Positions 15,638 to 23,566 of a stretch of DNA of 38,028 nucleotides are shown piece by piece. The notes under the pieces are model-generated. The model searched no databases. It was not told where the DNA came from and worked only from the letters and a program-made list of their open reading frames with translations. Source of the DNA: an uncultured Christensenella sp. (GTDB taxonomy: Bacteria; Bacillota; Clostridia; Christensenellales; Pumilibacteraceae). The position numbers and the translations under genes were made by a program. Position 1 is the stretch's first letter, and each line of letters begins with the position of its first letter. The stretch is taken from the NCBI GenBank assembly GCA_910577945.1, contig CAJTNI010000016.1, positions 1-38,028 of the forward strand, given 5' to 3'.

Positions 15638-17296
15638 GTGAGTGAAAACATTGAGGGCGAGGAAATCGCCGACGAGACTCCCGTAACCGAAAGCGCCGAT
15701 ACTGCGGCGAGCGAATCCGCTCCCGAGGTGTCGGCAGTCAGCGGCGGCGAGGCAGTCGCTACTACCAAATACCGCAATAAGTTCTTGCAAAAGCTCGATA
15801 ACTTCTTCGGTATTTCCAAGGCGGGGTCGAATTTCCGTCTCGAAATCATAGGCGGTATAACCACGTTTATGGCGATGGTGTATATCCTTATGGTCAACGC
15901 GGGAATGTTTTCGAGCACAACTCCGCTAATTACCGAGATTTCCAATGTTACCGAAGGCGGTATTCAGTCGATTGTCAATTCGGTCGTAGATTGGAACTTG
16001 GGCGTTAGCTATGGCTCGATATACATTGCTACGGCATTGTCGGCTATTATAGGCACTATGCTTATGGCTTTGCTCGCAAGACTTCCGATGGCGCAGGCGA
16101 GCGGCATGGGGTTGAATGCGTTCTTCGTTTACACCATATGCTTGGGAACGGGCCTGACGTATGCCAATGCGCTTGTGCTTGTATTTGTCGAGGGCTTGGT
16201 GTTTGTAGTGCTTACCGTAACCGGCTTGCGTAAAATGCTGTTTAATGCTATACCCAAGGCGGTGCGCGTGGCTATCCCCGCAGGTATCGGTCTGTTTATC
16301 GCCTTTATCGGTTTGCAGAACGCCGGCATCGTAGTGTTGGATACCAGCACGAAGGTCAATCTTGTTTCGCTCAACCTCCTTCAACTTCCCAAAAATTCGG
16401 CGTATGGCGTTGTTATACCCGTGTTTATCACTGTTGCGGCAGTCATTGCGATGGCTGTTTTGGCAAAAAAGGGCAAGAAAGGCGCGATACTGTGGTCCAT
16501 ACTCGGCGCCGCTGCGCTGTATTGGGGGCTTATGGGTATAGGCTATGCCTGGAAGGACGTCGCGTGCGTTCAGCTCTTCGATAATTTCCATATGGACAAC
16601 CCCGGTACGGCGTTCGTCAGTTGGGGTAAAGAATCCGTCGGACAGGTCTTTTCCAAGGGCTTCGATTTCTCCGCGTATCTTGCGGTAGACGGCAATAACG
16701 GCGGTACGCTTACGTTGATTATCATTACGTCCGCGCTTGCGTTCTGCATGGTCGATATGTTCGATACCATGGGCACGCTTTACGGCGCGGCGGCGCGCGG
16801 CAATATGCTCGACGCCGAGGGCAACGTTCCCAATATGAACAAAGCTATGCTTTGCGACGCTATCGCTACCTCCGCGGGCGCGATTTGCGGCACGTCCACC
16901 GTTACCACGTTCGTCGAGTCCTCGTCGGGTATCGGCGCGGGCGCGCGTACGGGCTTTGCTTCGGTTATCACTTCGGCGTGCTTCCTCGTGGCTATGTTCC
17001 TCAGCCCTATCGCTCAGCTCATTCCGAGCGCGGCGACGGCTGCGGCGCTCATCTATGTGGGCGTGCTTATGATGAACTGCGTCAAGGAAATCGAGTGGAC
17101 GGACGCGGCGGAGGCTGTGCCTGCGTTCTTCACCGTCGCTATGATGCCGTTCACCTACAACATTTCCTACGGCATTGCGTTCGGTATTATCTCGTACCTG
17201 CTCATCAAGCTGTGCACGGGCAAGGTTAAGGACATTCACCCCGTGACCGTCGTTATCGGCGCGCTGTTCATGCTCATGTTCTTGCTTACGCACTAA
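15638..17296 (+). CDS. NCS2-family purine permease (AzgA-like)
   Basis: A cytoplasmic-membrane transporter for purine bases (adenine, guanine or hypoxanthine in AzgA/PbuG relatives). It shows the AzgA-type start RLEIIGGITTFMAMVYILMVN, the GMGLNAFFVYT motif in the substrate path and the MFDTMGTLYGAA signature, with about a dozen hydrophobic segments. An acidic, Ser/Ala/Glu-rich cytoplasmic stretch of about 45 residues precedes the transporter domain and is unusual for the family. The start is GTG 15638, fixed by AAGGAGGT at 15623-15630; the frame is open further upstream to 15545 but that would overlap the promoter. Two longer loops (near 265-300 and 340-370) carry the usual insertions. It ends at a strong terminator. 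552 residues. Confidence 0.93.
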   Translation: MSENIEGEEIADETPVTESADTAASESAPEVSAVSGGEAVATTKYRNKFLQKLDNFFGISKAGSNFRLEIIGGITTFMAMVYILMVNAGMFSSTTPLITEISNVTEGGIQSIVNSVVDWNLGVSYGSIYIATALSAIIGTMLMALLARLPMAQASGMGLNAFFVYTICLGTGLTYANALVLVFVEGLVFVVLTVTGLRKMLFNAIPKAVRVAIPAGIGLFIAFIGLQNAGIVVLDTSTKVNLVSLNLLQLPKNSAYGVVIPVFITVAAVIAMAVLAKKGKKGAILWSILGAAALYWGLMGIGYAWKDVACVQLFDNFHMDNPGTAFVSWGKESVGQVFSKGFDFSAYLAVDGNNGGTLTLIIITSALAFCMVDMFDTMGTLYGAAARGNMLDAEGNVPNMNKAMLCDAIATSAGAICGTSTVTTFVESSSGIGAGARTGFASVITSACFLVAMFLSPIAQLIPSAATAAALIYVGVLMMNCVKEIEWTDAAEAVPAFFTVAMMPFTYNISYGIAFGIISYLLIKLCTGKVKDIHPVTVVIGALFMLMFLLTH

Positions 17297-17318
17297 GCGT
17301 TAATAATCGACACACAAC

Positions 17319-17358
17319 AAAAAAGCCGTCGCATGCTATCGCGCTGCGGCGGTTTTTT
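17319..17358 (+). terminator. Intrinsic terminator after the permease gene
   Basis: AAAAAAG-CCGTCGC pairs with GCGGCGG-TTTTTT across a short loop with one bulged G, ending in a run of six T (17353-17358). Confidence 0.85.
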
Positions 17359-17425
17359 GTGCTTGGATTTTTGCGGAGCGGGATAACTCGGTCGATTAAG
17401 CTATTGGCTTGTCGCGCTGAAACCA

Positions 17426-17495
17426 ACTGCTCATACAAGTCTTGCGGAAACGAATCCCCGCCCGAAATGGGCGGGGATTGGCGTTCCCGGCGCGA
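17426..17495. repeat. Partial copy of tRNA-Arg(CCT) 3' end plus its terminator region
   Basis: These 70 bp match 17621-17691 with one base missing. The shared block holds a 28-bp lead (ACTGCTCATACAAGTCTTGC...), the ATCCCCGCCC / GGGCGGGGAT hairpin and the last 17 bases of the tRNA. The copy then diverges, so it is a tRNA 3' remnant, not a gene. The two copies lie 195-196 bp apart. Confidence 0.85.
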
Positions 17496-17508
17496 ATGAG
17501 CGCTGAGC

Positions 17509-17536
17509 GCGCTCGGGCTTCGGCTGCGCCGAGCGC
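17509..17536. repeat. GC-rich hairpin between the two tRNA-end copies
   Basis: GCGCTCGG and CCGAGCGC are perfect 8-bp arms around a 12-base loop (17517-17528), without a T run on either strand. It looks like a REP-like element or the core of an inserted sequence, not a terminator. The remainder of 17537-17620 shows nothing recognisable. Confidence 0.5.
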
Positions 17537-17620
17537 CTAGTGAACATTCGCAGTTATTTGCCGTGCGTTAAACCGTAATTGCATGTTCCTTGATATTGCG
17601 CGGTTATTGAGCTGCGCAAG

Positions 17621-17691
17621 ACTGCTCATACAAGTCTTGCGGAAACGAAATCCCCGCCCGAAATGGGCGGGGATTGGCGTTCCCGGCGCGA
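17621..17691. repeat. Second copy of the tRNA-Arg(CCT) 3'-end/terminator repeat
   Basis: Partner of 17426-17495, here contiguous with the complete tRNA. Since the repeat includes DNA beyond the tRNA, it is a segmental duplication and not just an att core. Confidence 0.85.
17649..17674 (-). terminator. Probable terminator of tRNA-Arg(CCT)
   Basis: On the minus strand a strong hairpin (ATCCCCGCCC / GGGCGGGGAT, with a short loop) follows the CCA directly. The T tract is weak (TTTCGTTT). Confidence 0.6.
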
Positions 17692-17751
17692 CTTGAACGC
17701 GCGACCTTCCGCTTAGGAGGCGGACGCTCTATCCAACTGAGCTACGGAAAC
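17675..17751 (-). tRNA. tRNA-Arg (anticodon CCT)
   Basis: Read on the minus strand, acceptor strands GTTTCCG and CGGGAAC pair (one G-T), followed by discriminator G and encoded CCA (17675-17677). The anticodon arm TCCGC-CTCCTAA-GCGGA gives anticodon CCT. The D region GCTCAGTTGGATAGAGC and T loop GTTCAAGTC are normal. Confidence 0.95.
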
Positions 17752-17764
17752 ATTCGTCGTATTT

Positions 17765-17793
17765 AATATAGCATTATTTTGTTCGGCGGTCAA
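17765..17793 (-). promoter_or_regulatory. Promoter of tRNA-Arg(CCT)
   Basis: Minus strand TTGACC (17788-17793), 17-bp spacer, TATATT (17765-17770), about 14 bp upstream of the tRNA 5' end. Confidence 0.75.
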
Positions 17794-17852
17794 GCGTTTT
17801 GTTTCCGTTTGCCGCGGCGCGGTTTTTAGTCGATTGCGTTTTCCGCCGAGTA

Positions 17853-17881
17853 TTGACTTTATCGCGCGCTCGTGCTACAAT
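17853..17881 (+). promoter_or_regulatory. Promoter of the 18121 membrane-protein gene
   Basis: TTGACT (17853-17858), 17-bp spacer, TACAAT (17876-17881). It leaves a leader of about 230 nt (17888-18120), in which I see no riboswitch class and no supported gene. Confidence 0.65.
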
Positions 17882-18120
17882 ATAAACGATTTGCTTGCGA
17901 GCGCTTTGAGTCGTGTTCATATTGCGGCGGTCGGTCGCGTTTATCGAAAACGAGTGAGACGGCAATGCAACAGCTTTTGTAAGTCGTGTAGCAATATTAA
18001 ATTTGCCGACGTACAACTCGATAAGTATGCGAAATTGCGCGGTGTGAGACGGCGCGCGCGGCGACTGTTATTTTTTTCATGTATGCGCAATTCGCGCAAT
18101 TCGATTGCGGAGGTGGGGGA

Positions 18121-19218
18121 ATGTCCGATTTTATTAAATACTTTTTATTGCCGATGGCATGCGCGGTGGCGGGCGTAATAGCCGTATCGTTTTTAACGCC
18201 CATTGTCGCGGCGCTCATGCTTAAAAAGCGACCCGTCGCGCCCGTGGTCGCCGACGAGGAAGGCACGGCGGTTTTGCGGCGTTCGCCTATATTTTTGGCT
18301 CAGACGTTGGCGCTCGGCATTTCGTGCTTTGCGGCGTTCGGTGCGTTCGGGCTGTATAATATTTTTGCGGACGATAGGCTAATCGGAATAGTTCAGGTAT
18401 GCGGCGCGGTAGCGGTATTTGCGTACGCGGTCGCGGTTTTTGTTGTGTGTAAATTTCAGCGTTTGGAGGTTCGCGCCCATTCGCTCGTTCTTCGCGGCGC
18501 GTTCGGCAAGCGCGAAGTATTGCTCGACGGCGTGCGTTACTATTGTTTGGACGGCGGCGCGCTGCGGCTGTTCGACGAGTTCGGCGTGCCCGCATTTAAA
18601 GTGTCTCGGAATTGGGTAAGCTTTCATTTGGCGACCGACGCGCTCGATACGCGTCGGCTTATCGCAGTAGGTCCGAAAGGACCGACGGGCGAGTGCGCGC
18701 GCACGCCGCAATACATGGCGTACAAAATGCGCCGGGCGGTTCGCAACGGCGGCAATGCGGCATGGGTGCTTTTTGCTATGACCGTCGCCGTGCTGATTGT
18801 CATAATCGTGTGCATTCCGTCGTCCGCTATCGTCACCGAGAAAATTACGGGGCGCGTGGCGGGCTATGAGAATTATAAAATCGCTCTGCTCGGAGACGAA
18901 AAGCCGTACATGATAAACTCGCTCGCGAGACCGTATCTGGACGAAACGTTTGCGCAAGCGGTGAGCGAGGGCGACGAGGTGACGCTCGACTTTTACATAG
19001 TTTTGGGCGGGCGGCGCGATATTGCGGAAATCGCGGTCGACGGGCGCGTTTATCTGAAAGCCTCGGACGTATTAGCCGCCGAGTACGCCGAGCGCGAGTC
19101 CATGAAGCTCGGCGCGATAATAACGGGGTGCATTGCAATCGCGTTTCTGACGGTCGCCGTCGTTTGCACCGTAGCGAGCAAAAAGCCGCGTGCGGCGCGT
19201 GCGAAGGGCGGCGCGTGA
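18121..19218 (+). CDS. Unknown multi-pass membrane protein
   Basis: I do not recognise this 365-residue protein. Hydrophobic helices are seen near residues 6-32 (FLLPMACAVAGVIAVSFLTP), 57-82, 88-108, 217-240 (WVLFAMTVAVLIVIIVCIPS) and 335-355 (LGAIITGCIAIAFLTVAVVC). Between helices 3 and 4 lies a soluble domain of about 105 residues (KFQRLEVRAHSLVLRGAFGK to MRRAVRNGG) whose strand pattern resembles bacterial PH-like domains; this is a guess. A second soluble segment (about 240-330) lies on the other side of the membrane. ATG 18121 follows GGAGGTGGGGG, a very strong site, and is preferred to the upstream ATG at 18079. The C-terminus is basic. Confidence 0.75.
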   Translation: MSDFIKYFLLPMACAVAGVIAVSFLTPIVAALMLKKRPVAPVVADEEGTAVLRRSPIFLAQTLALGISCFAAFGAFGLYNIFADDRLIGIVQVCGAVAVFAYAVAVFVVCKFQRLEVRAHSLVLRGAFGKREVLLDGVRYYCLDGGALRLFDEFGVPAFKVSRNWVSFHLATDALDTRRLIAVGPKGPTGECARTPQYMAYKMRRAVRNGGNAAWVLFAMTVAVLIVIIVCIPSSAIVTEKITGRVAGYENYKIALLGDEKPYMINSLARPYLDETFAQAVSEGDEVTLDFYIVLGGRRDIAEIAVDGRVYLKASDVLAAEYAERESMKLGAIITGCIAIAFLTVAVVCTVASKKPRAARAKGGA

Positions 19219-19248
19219 GCCTATAAGGCGCGGCGCGTCCGCTTGCGC

Positions 19249-19278
19249 TTGACAGGCGGTGCGGCTGTGTGCTAAACT
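19249..19278 (+). promoter_or_regulatory. Probable promoter of the alpha/beta hydrolase gene
   Basis: TTGACA (19249-19254), 18-bp spacer, TAAACT (19273-19278), about 48 bp upstream of the ATG at 19326. Confidence 0.6.
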
Positions 19279-19325
19279 AGCGTATATCGCGCATGCCGAA
19301 ATGCGCACGTTACACGGAGATTTTT

Positions 19326-20258
19326 ATGCAAGGTTGGATGATAGCGTTTATAGTTATCGCGGGCGTCGTGCTCGCGTTGGCTACGGCGTTTTTAATCGGC
19401 GCGCTTGTCGCGGTCAAAAAGATTCTCGGACGCAGGACTACGCCGTCGGGCGAGTCGCCCGAAAAGTACGGCGTGGACATAGGCTGGTTCGACGCGCTCG
19501 CGGAGCTCACCGAGACGGTGGAAATCAAGTCGTACGACGGCTTGACGCTGCGCGCGCTTTTGCTGCGTCAGCCCGACAACGGCACGCACGCCAAGGTCGC
19601 GGTGTGTCAGCACGGCTACGGCGCGACGCCGCGCTCCATGCAGCCGCAAGCCAAAATATTCTACGAGCGCGGTTACAACGTGCTGTTGCCCGCGGCGCGC
19701 GCGCACGCGAACAGCGAGGGCAAGTATATAGGCATGGCGTGGCTCGACCGCTTCGACCTTTTGCGCTGGATTGACAAAGCAGTTTCGATTTTCGGCGCGA
19801 CGGCGAGCATTGCGCTCGCGGGCACGTCCATGGGCGGCGCTACCGTTATTGCCGCGGCGGGCATGAGCTTGCCGCCGCAGGTAAAGTGCGTGGTGGACGA
19901 TTGCGGGTTTTCCTCGCAGCGCGAGGAGTACGCCGCCAATATCGAGCGCGTCAAGCTTCCCGTTTCGCTCAAACTCCTGCCGCTCGCGGTGGGCGTGCGG
20001 CTTGTGCTCGGCTATTCGATAAGCGACGCCGATATCGTTCCGCTCGCCAAGGCGATGCGCGTGCCCGCCCTGTTCATTCACGGCGAAAAGGACACGTACG
20101 TGCCGTTCGCGCTCGGCAAAAAGCTGTACGACGCATGCGGGTCTGCCGACAAACAGTTCTATGCGGTCGCCGAAGCGTCGCACGCGATGGCGTATGCCGT
20201 CGAGCCCGAAAAGTATACGGAAACGTTCGGCGCGTTTATTGATAAATACGTTAAATAA
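19326..20258 (+). CDS. Membrane-anchored alpha/beta hydrolase
   Basis: An alpha/beta hydrolase (310 residues) with an N-terminal membrane helix (MIAFIVIAGVVLALATAFLI) that probably anchors it to the cytoplasmic membrane. The catalytic triad is visible: nucleophile Ser168 in GTSMGG, acid Asp256 in HGEKDTYVP and base His286 in EASHAMAY. The oxyanion-type motif is QHGYG. It belongs to the general YqkD-like/serine aminopeptidase-type hydrolases found in Bacillota; the substrate is not known. ATG 19326 follows ACGGAG; the in-frame ATG at 19293 lacks a site. It has its own promoter, 107 bp after the preceding gene, and a terminator follows at once. Confidence 0.88.
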   Translation: MQGWMIAFIVIAGVVLALATAFLIGALVAVKKILGRRTTPSGESPEKYGVDIGWFDALAELTETVEIKSYDGLTLRALLLRQPDNGTHAKVAVCQHGYGATPRSMQPQAKIFYERGYNVLLPAARAHANSEGKYIGMAWLDRFDLLRWIDKAVSIFGATASIALAGTSMGGATVIAAAGMSLPPQVKCVVDDCGFSSQREEYAANIERVKLPVSLKLLPLAVGVRLVLGYSISDADIVPLAKAMRVPALFIHGEKDTYVPFALGKKLYDACGSADKQFYAVAEASHAMAYAVEPEKYTETFGAFIDKYVK

Positions 20259-20282
20259 TGCCTAATCGGTCATTCGATTTAC

Positions 20283-20325
20283 AAAACCTCGTTCGGCGAT
20301 TGCCGCGACGGGGTTTTTTATTTTG
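20283..20325 (+). terminator. Intrinsic terminator after the hydrolase gene
   Basis: AAAACCTCGT pairs with ACGGGGTTTT (with G-T and bulges), followed by TTTTTTATTTT. It begins about 25 bp after the stop codon. Confidence 0.8.
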
Positions 20326-20330
20326 GCAAA

Positions 20331-20648
20331 TCATGCGTGCTCATGCGGCAAGCTTGCTGCCGATTTTTACGCCGAACGCGTCCGCGCGGCTCGTGCGTAG
20401 CGCTGCTACGTACGTCGCCGCCTGTCCTTTTCGGCGCGGAAATCGCCGACGCAATCTAGCTCGCGTCGCCCGCAAGACTTGCCTGCAAGTCATGCGTAAT
20501 CATGCGGCAAAGCTTGTTGTGGATTTTCACGCCGAACGCGTCCGCGCGGCTCGTGCGTAGCGCCGCTACGCCCGTCGCCGCCTGTCCTTTTCTGCGCGGA
20601 AATCACCGACGCAATCTTGCTCGCGTCGCCCGCAAGACTTGCCTGCAA
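20331..20648. repeat. Tandem duplication of a 158/159-bp non-coding element
   Basis: Copy A is 20331-20488 and copy B 20490-20648. They share long identical blocks (for example ACGCCGAACGCGTCCGCGCG and CGCAAGACTTGCCTGCAA) and differ at scattered sites. Both carry internal dyads (CGCGGAAATCGCCGACG region). Open frames through them have no ribosome site and read as repeat, not gene. Fills the gap between the hydrolase terminator and the phage-cassette promoter. Confidence 0.9.
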
Positions 20649-20669
20649 TTTTTGAACGCCGTTTATATA

Positions 20670-20699
20670 TTGACATACTGCTGTCAGTAATGTAATGAT
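20670..20699 (+). promoter_or_regulatory. Promoter with internal dyad at the head of the phage cassette
   Basis: TTGACA (20670-20675), then an extended -10 TGT-AATGAT (20691-20699) at 18-bp spacing. The dyad TGACA-N6-TGTCA (20671-20686) overlaps the -35 and spacer and may be a repressor operator. Confidence 0.5.
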
Positions 20700-20735
20700 A
20701 GACTGCGCATGAAAATATCGAAGGGGTGTGTCTGA

Positions 20736-21161
20736 ATGCGAAGGACCGAAAGACGAATTATCGAAAATATAATGCTAATAAATCCTATACTGTACGACTT
20801 GCAGGACGCAATCGAAAAGGAGCAAGAGCGCGTGATTGCCGATACCGCGTCGCCCGCGCATAAAGTAGTCGAGCGGCTGGTCGCGCTCGATAACCGCAGG
20901 ATAGACCTGTGCAATCTCAAAGTGCTGTACGAGTTTATACGGCGCGAAACGGGGGTCGAATTTGCCGTGCTCGAAAACGCCGTGCGGCTGGGCGCGGACA
21001 GCGCGCTGTTCGAACGGGCGCGGCGCGCGATAGAGCGCGCGGGTTATAATATAGAGCGGGCGGCGCGCGAGTTTGCGTACCTGTTTAAGCTGATTAAGCG
21101 CACGCGGCGCAAGCGCGTAACCGTGCCGAGCGAGCAAGCGACGGCGGCGTGCAACGTTTAA
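20736..21161 (+). CDS. Small helical phage-type protein (regulator or small terminase candidate)
   Basis: A 141-residue, basic, all-helical protein at the head of the virion cassette. It starts MRRTERRIIENIMLINPILY and has a central segment (VVERLVALDNRRIDLCNLKVLYEFIRRE) that resembles the sigma-like late regulators (ArpU/RinA type) which often stand just before terminase genes. A small terminase subunit is the alternative, since none is otherwise seen. Neither reading is supported by a decisive motif. The start has a G-rich site (AAGGGGTG) upstream. It is separated from the terminase by an inverted gene. Confidence 0.55.
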   Translation: MRRTERRIIENIMLINPILYDLQDAIEKEQERVIADTASPAHKVVERLVALDNRRIDLCNLKVLYEFIRRETGVEFAVLENAVRLGADSALFERARRAIERAGYNIERAAREFAYLFKLIKRTRRKRVTVPSEQATAACNV

Positions 21162-21192
21162 TCGGCGACGGTAGCGCAATCGGCAAATAGAA

Positions 21193-21213
21193 ACGCGCGG
21201 GCATTTCGCGCGT
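21193..21213. terminator. Possible bidirectional terminator
   Basis: ACGCGCG and CGCGCGT form a 7-bp hairpin between the convergent genes 20736-21161 and 21316-21975. The minus-strand side continues TTCTATTT; the plus side lacks a T run. Confidence 0.35.
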
Positions 21214-21315
21214 AAAAGAGCTTTGACGTCTCCAAGTTTCGCAATGCGCGGTATGCCGTTGTTAATGCTTACGCAAGCGCGGGTAATCGCGAAATTGTCG
21301 CTTGCGCACTCGCGG

Positions 21316-21975
21316 TTATTCCTTGGGCTTTCGGAACAGATAGAACATAATAAACGGCACGGGAATGCACAGTGCGACGATAAAGATTATCGCCGTTACG
21401 GTCGACATGTTCTTTTCGGGCAGCTCGTCGGACGGCTCGGTCGTCGTGGGCGCGTCGGGCTTGGGGTCGGGCTCTTTTTCTATTATATTGGGCGGCGTGG
21501 CGTCCACTCGCACGTGCGCGCCGTAGCAATACCCGCGCAAGCCCTCGTATGCCACGTAGTGCCATTGCGTGCCCGCGCCCGCTATCAATGCGTCGCCCGC
21601 GGTCGAGCCGTAGCAACGCCCCTCGGCGGCGTTGGGCATGACCGTGAGTATTTCCGCCGATTTATTTGGCGCGGCGCGCAGGTTGACGGGCTGACCGTCG
21701 TTGTCGCACCTGAATTTGACCGTGGTTTCGTACTTGGTGACGGGGCGGTAATCGACGGCGTTCACTTTGTCCGCGCGAACGTAGCCCGTCAAATCGTCGT
21801 ACGCGACGAGAATGAAGCCGTCGGGCGCGTCGGCGCTCGCTTCGCCCTCGGTTTGCATGACGAAATAGCCCGCGGGCAAATCCACAATCGGCGTCAGGTC
21901 GGCGGAGTACAGCGTCGTGGGCGCGGGCATGAGAAAGAAAGTCAGCGTGGTTAAAATATTGCACAACAATATCAT
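21316..21975 (-). CDS. Secreted SH3-like protein with C-terminal membrane anchor
   Basis: The only protein gene on the minus strand. A signal-like hydrophobic start (MILLCNILTTLTFFLMPAP) is followed by two SH3-like regions: about 30-80 (with DDLTGYVRADKVNAVDY) and about 85-157, the latter a typical bacterial SH3 block (PVNLRAAPNKSAEILTVMP, then WHYVAYEGLRGYCYGAHVRV). A Pro/Glu/Thr-rich linker leads to a membrane helix (VTAIIFIVALCIPVPFIMFY) and a short basic tail. Such domains bind cell-wall peptides. No catalytic domain is present, so it is not an endolysin by itself. It is inverted between the first cassette gene and the terminase, so it may be a host gene inserted there or a remnant of a lysogeny-side transcript. 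No clear ribosome site precedes the ATG. Confidence 0.7.
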   Translation of the reverse strand: MILLCNILTTLTFFLMPAPTTLYSADLTPIVDLPAGYFVMQTEGEASADAPDGFILVAYDDLTGYVRADKVNAVDYRPVTKYETTVKFRCDNDGQPVNLRAAPNKSAEILTVMPNAAEGRCYGSTAGDALIAGAGTQWHYVAYEGLRGYCYGAHVRVDATPPNIIEKEPDPKPDAPTTTEPSDELPEKNMSTVTAIIFIVALCIPVPFIMFYLFRKPKE

Positions 21976-22141
21976 CTGTTAGATTTTATCGCGGGCGGCG
22001 TGTCGAGTTTCGGCGCGTTTTGATTTATTTTGATTGTATGTGACGGGTGCGGGATAAACGGCGCAAGCGCGAGCGACGGCGCGCGACAAAGCTTGCGCGA
22101 GGTTGGCGGCAAAGCGCGTTCGCAGGTTTTTGGGGGAAGGC

Positions 22142-23566
22142 ATGCGGGAGACGGTGAGAAAAATTTTGGAAATCGAGCGCGAGCAAAAGCGCAGGTACAG
22201 GAACAACGCGCTCGCGCGCTACAATACAGAAAGGGTGCACGAAAAGCAAATGGCGTTTCACCGCTGCGTAAAGCGCAACCGCTGGGTGTTCGGCGGCAAC
22301 CGCACGGGCAAGACCGAGTGCGGCGCGGTCGAGACGGTGTGGCTTGCGCGCGGCAATCACCCGTACCGCGAAAACAAGCGCACCGACGGCTGGGTCGTGT
22401 CGCTCAGCCGCAGGGTGCAGCGCGACGTGGCGCAAAAGAAAATTTTGCGCTATCTCAATCCCGATTGGATAGTCGATATCGTCATGGAGAGCGGCAAGGC
22501 GCAAAACCCGTCGGGCGGCGTGATAGATTACATAGCCGTCAAGAACGTGTTCGGCACGGTCAGCACAATCGGCTTTAAGACGTGCGAGGCGGGCAGGGAT
22601 AAGTTTGCGGGCGCGTCGCTCGATTACGTGTGGTTCGACGAAGAACCGCCCGAGGATATTTACGACGAGTGCGCCATGCGCGTCGTGGACAAGAAGGGGC
22701 TAATCTTCGGCACGATGACGCCGCTGCTCGGCTTGACCTTCGTGTACAAGCGCATTTATCTCAACTGCAACGCCGACCCCGAGGTGTGGCATATTTTTAT
22801 GGAGTGGTCGGACAATCCGTATCTCGACCCCGACGAGGTGGCGCGCGTGTCCGCCGCAATGACGGACGCGGAGCGCGACGTGCGGCGGTACGGGCGGTTT
22901 GTGGACGCCAAGGGCGCGGTGTATACCGAGTTCGACGAGCGCGTGCACGTGATACCGCGCTTCGATATTCCGCGCGAGTGGTACGACCGCTTGTCTATCG
23001 ACCCCGGGCTTAACAATCCGCTGTCCTGTCATTGGTACGCGGTGGATTACGACGGCAACGTGTACGTCGTCGCCGAATGGTTCGAGGCGGGGCAAAGCGT
23101 GGCGCGGCATGCGCGGGCTATCAAGGATATAAGCGCGGCGCTCGGCTGGCAGACCGACGGGCGCGGGCGCGTGCGCGCGCTAATCGACAGCGCGGCGGGG
23201 CAGCGCACGCTCAGCTCCGACAAGTCGGTCGCCGAGCTGTTTTGCGACAACGGCATACTCGTCGATACGCGCGTCAATAAGGATTTGTTCGCGGGAATAA
23301 ACCGCGTCAAGCAGTATTTGTCGACCGACGGCAAGCCGCGCCTGTTTATTTTCGATACGTGCGTCAACCTCATACGCGAGCTTAAAAGCTATCGTTGGGG
23401 CGACGGCGACCGACCCGTCAAGACCGACGACCACTGCCTGGACGAGCTTAGGTACTACTTGATGAGCCGCCCAGCGCCGCCCAAGCGCGAAACCGTAAAA
23501 AGCGAAATCGCGCTCGATAAGGAACGGCTTATTCGGCGCTGCGGCGCGAGGAGGCGGACGTGCTGA
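22142..23566 (+). CDS. Phage terminase large subunit
   Basis: The DNA-packaging motor and headful/cos nuclease. The ATPase domain has Walker A GGNRTGKT (51-58) and Walker B YVWFDEE (162-168, catalytic Glu likely 167 or 168). The C-terminal RNase H-like nuclease starts at LSIDPGLNNPLSCHWYAVDY with its first Asp and continues with ALIDSAAGQRT and a final Asp region (KTDDHCLDELRYYLMSRP). All key residues appear intact. 474 residues, normal length. ATG 22142 follows a G-rich site (GGGGGAAGG); an in-frame TTG at 22103 is less likely. It overlaps the next gene by seven bases. Confidence 0.93.
   Translation: MRETVRKILEIEREQKRRYRNNALARYNTERVHEKQMAFHRCVKRNRWVFGGNRTGKTECGAVETVWLARGNHPYRENKRTDGWVVSLSRRVQRDVAQKKILRYLNPDWIVDIVMESGKAQNPSGGVIDYIAVKNVFGTVSTIGFKTCEAGRDKFAGASLDYVWFDEEPPEDIYDECAMRVVDKKGLIFGTMTPLLGLTFVYKRIYLNCNADPEVWHIFMEWSDNPYLDPDEVARVSAAMTDAERDVRRYGRFVDAKGAVYTEFDERVHVIPRFDIPREWYDRLSIDPGLNNPLSCHWYAVDYDGNVYVVAEWFEAGQSVARHARAIKDISAALGWQTDGRGRVRALIDSAAGQRTLSSDKSVAELFCDNGILVDTRVNKDLFAGINRVKQYLSTDGKPRLFIFDTCVNLIRELKSYRWGDGDRPVKTDDHCLDELRYYLMSRPAPPKRETVKSEIALDKERLIRRCGARRRTC

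Noticed and set aside
17834..18178. 114-codon frame in the leader of the 18121 gene
   Set aside because: No ribosome site, Arg/Cys-rich product, overlaps a promoter and the following gene.
20258..20690. Open frames of about 60-100 codons through the tandem repeat
   Set aside because: They exist in both repeat copies only because of GC-rich sequence; no ribosome site and they cross the terminator.
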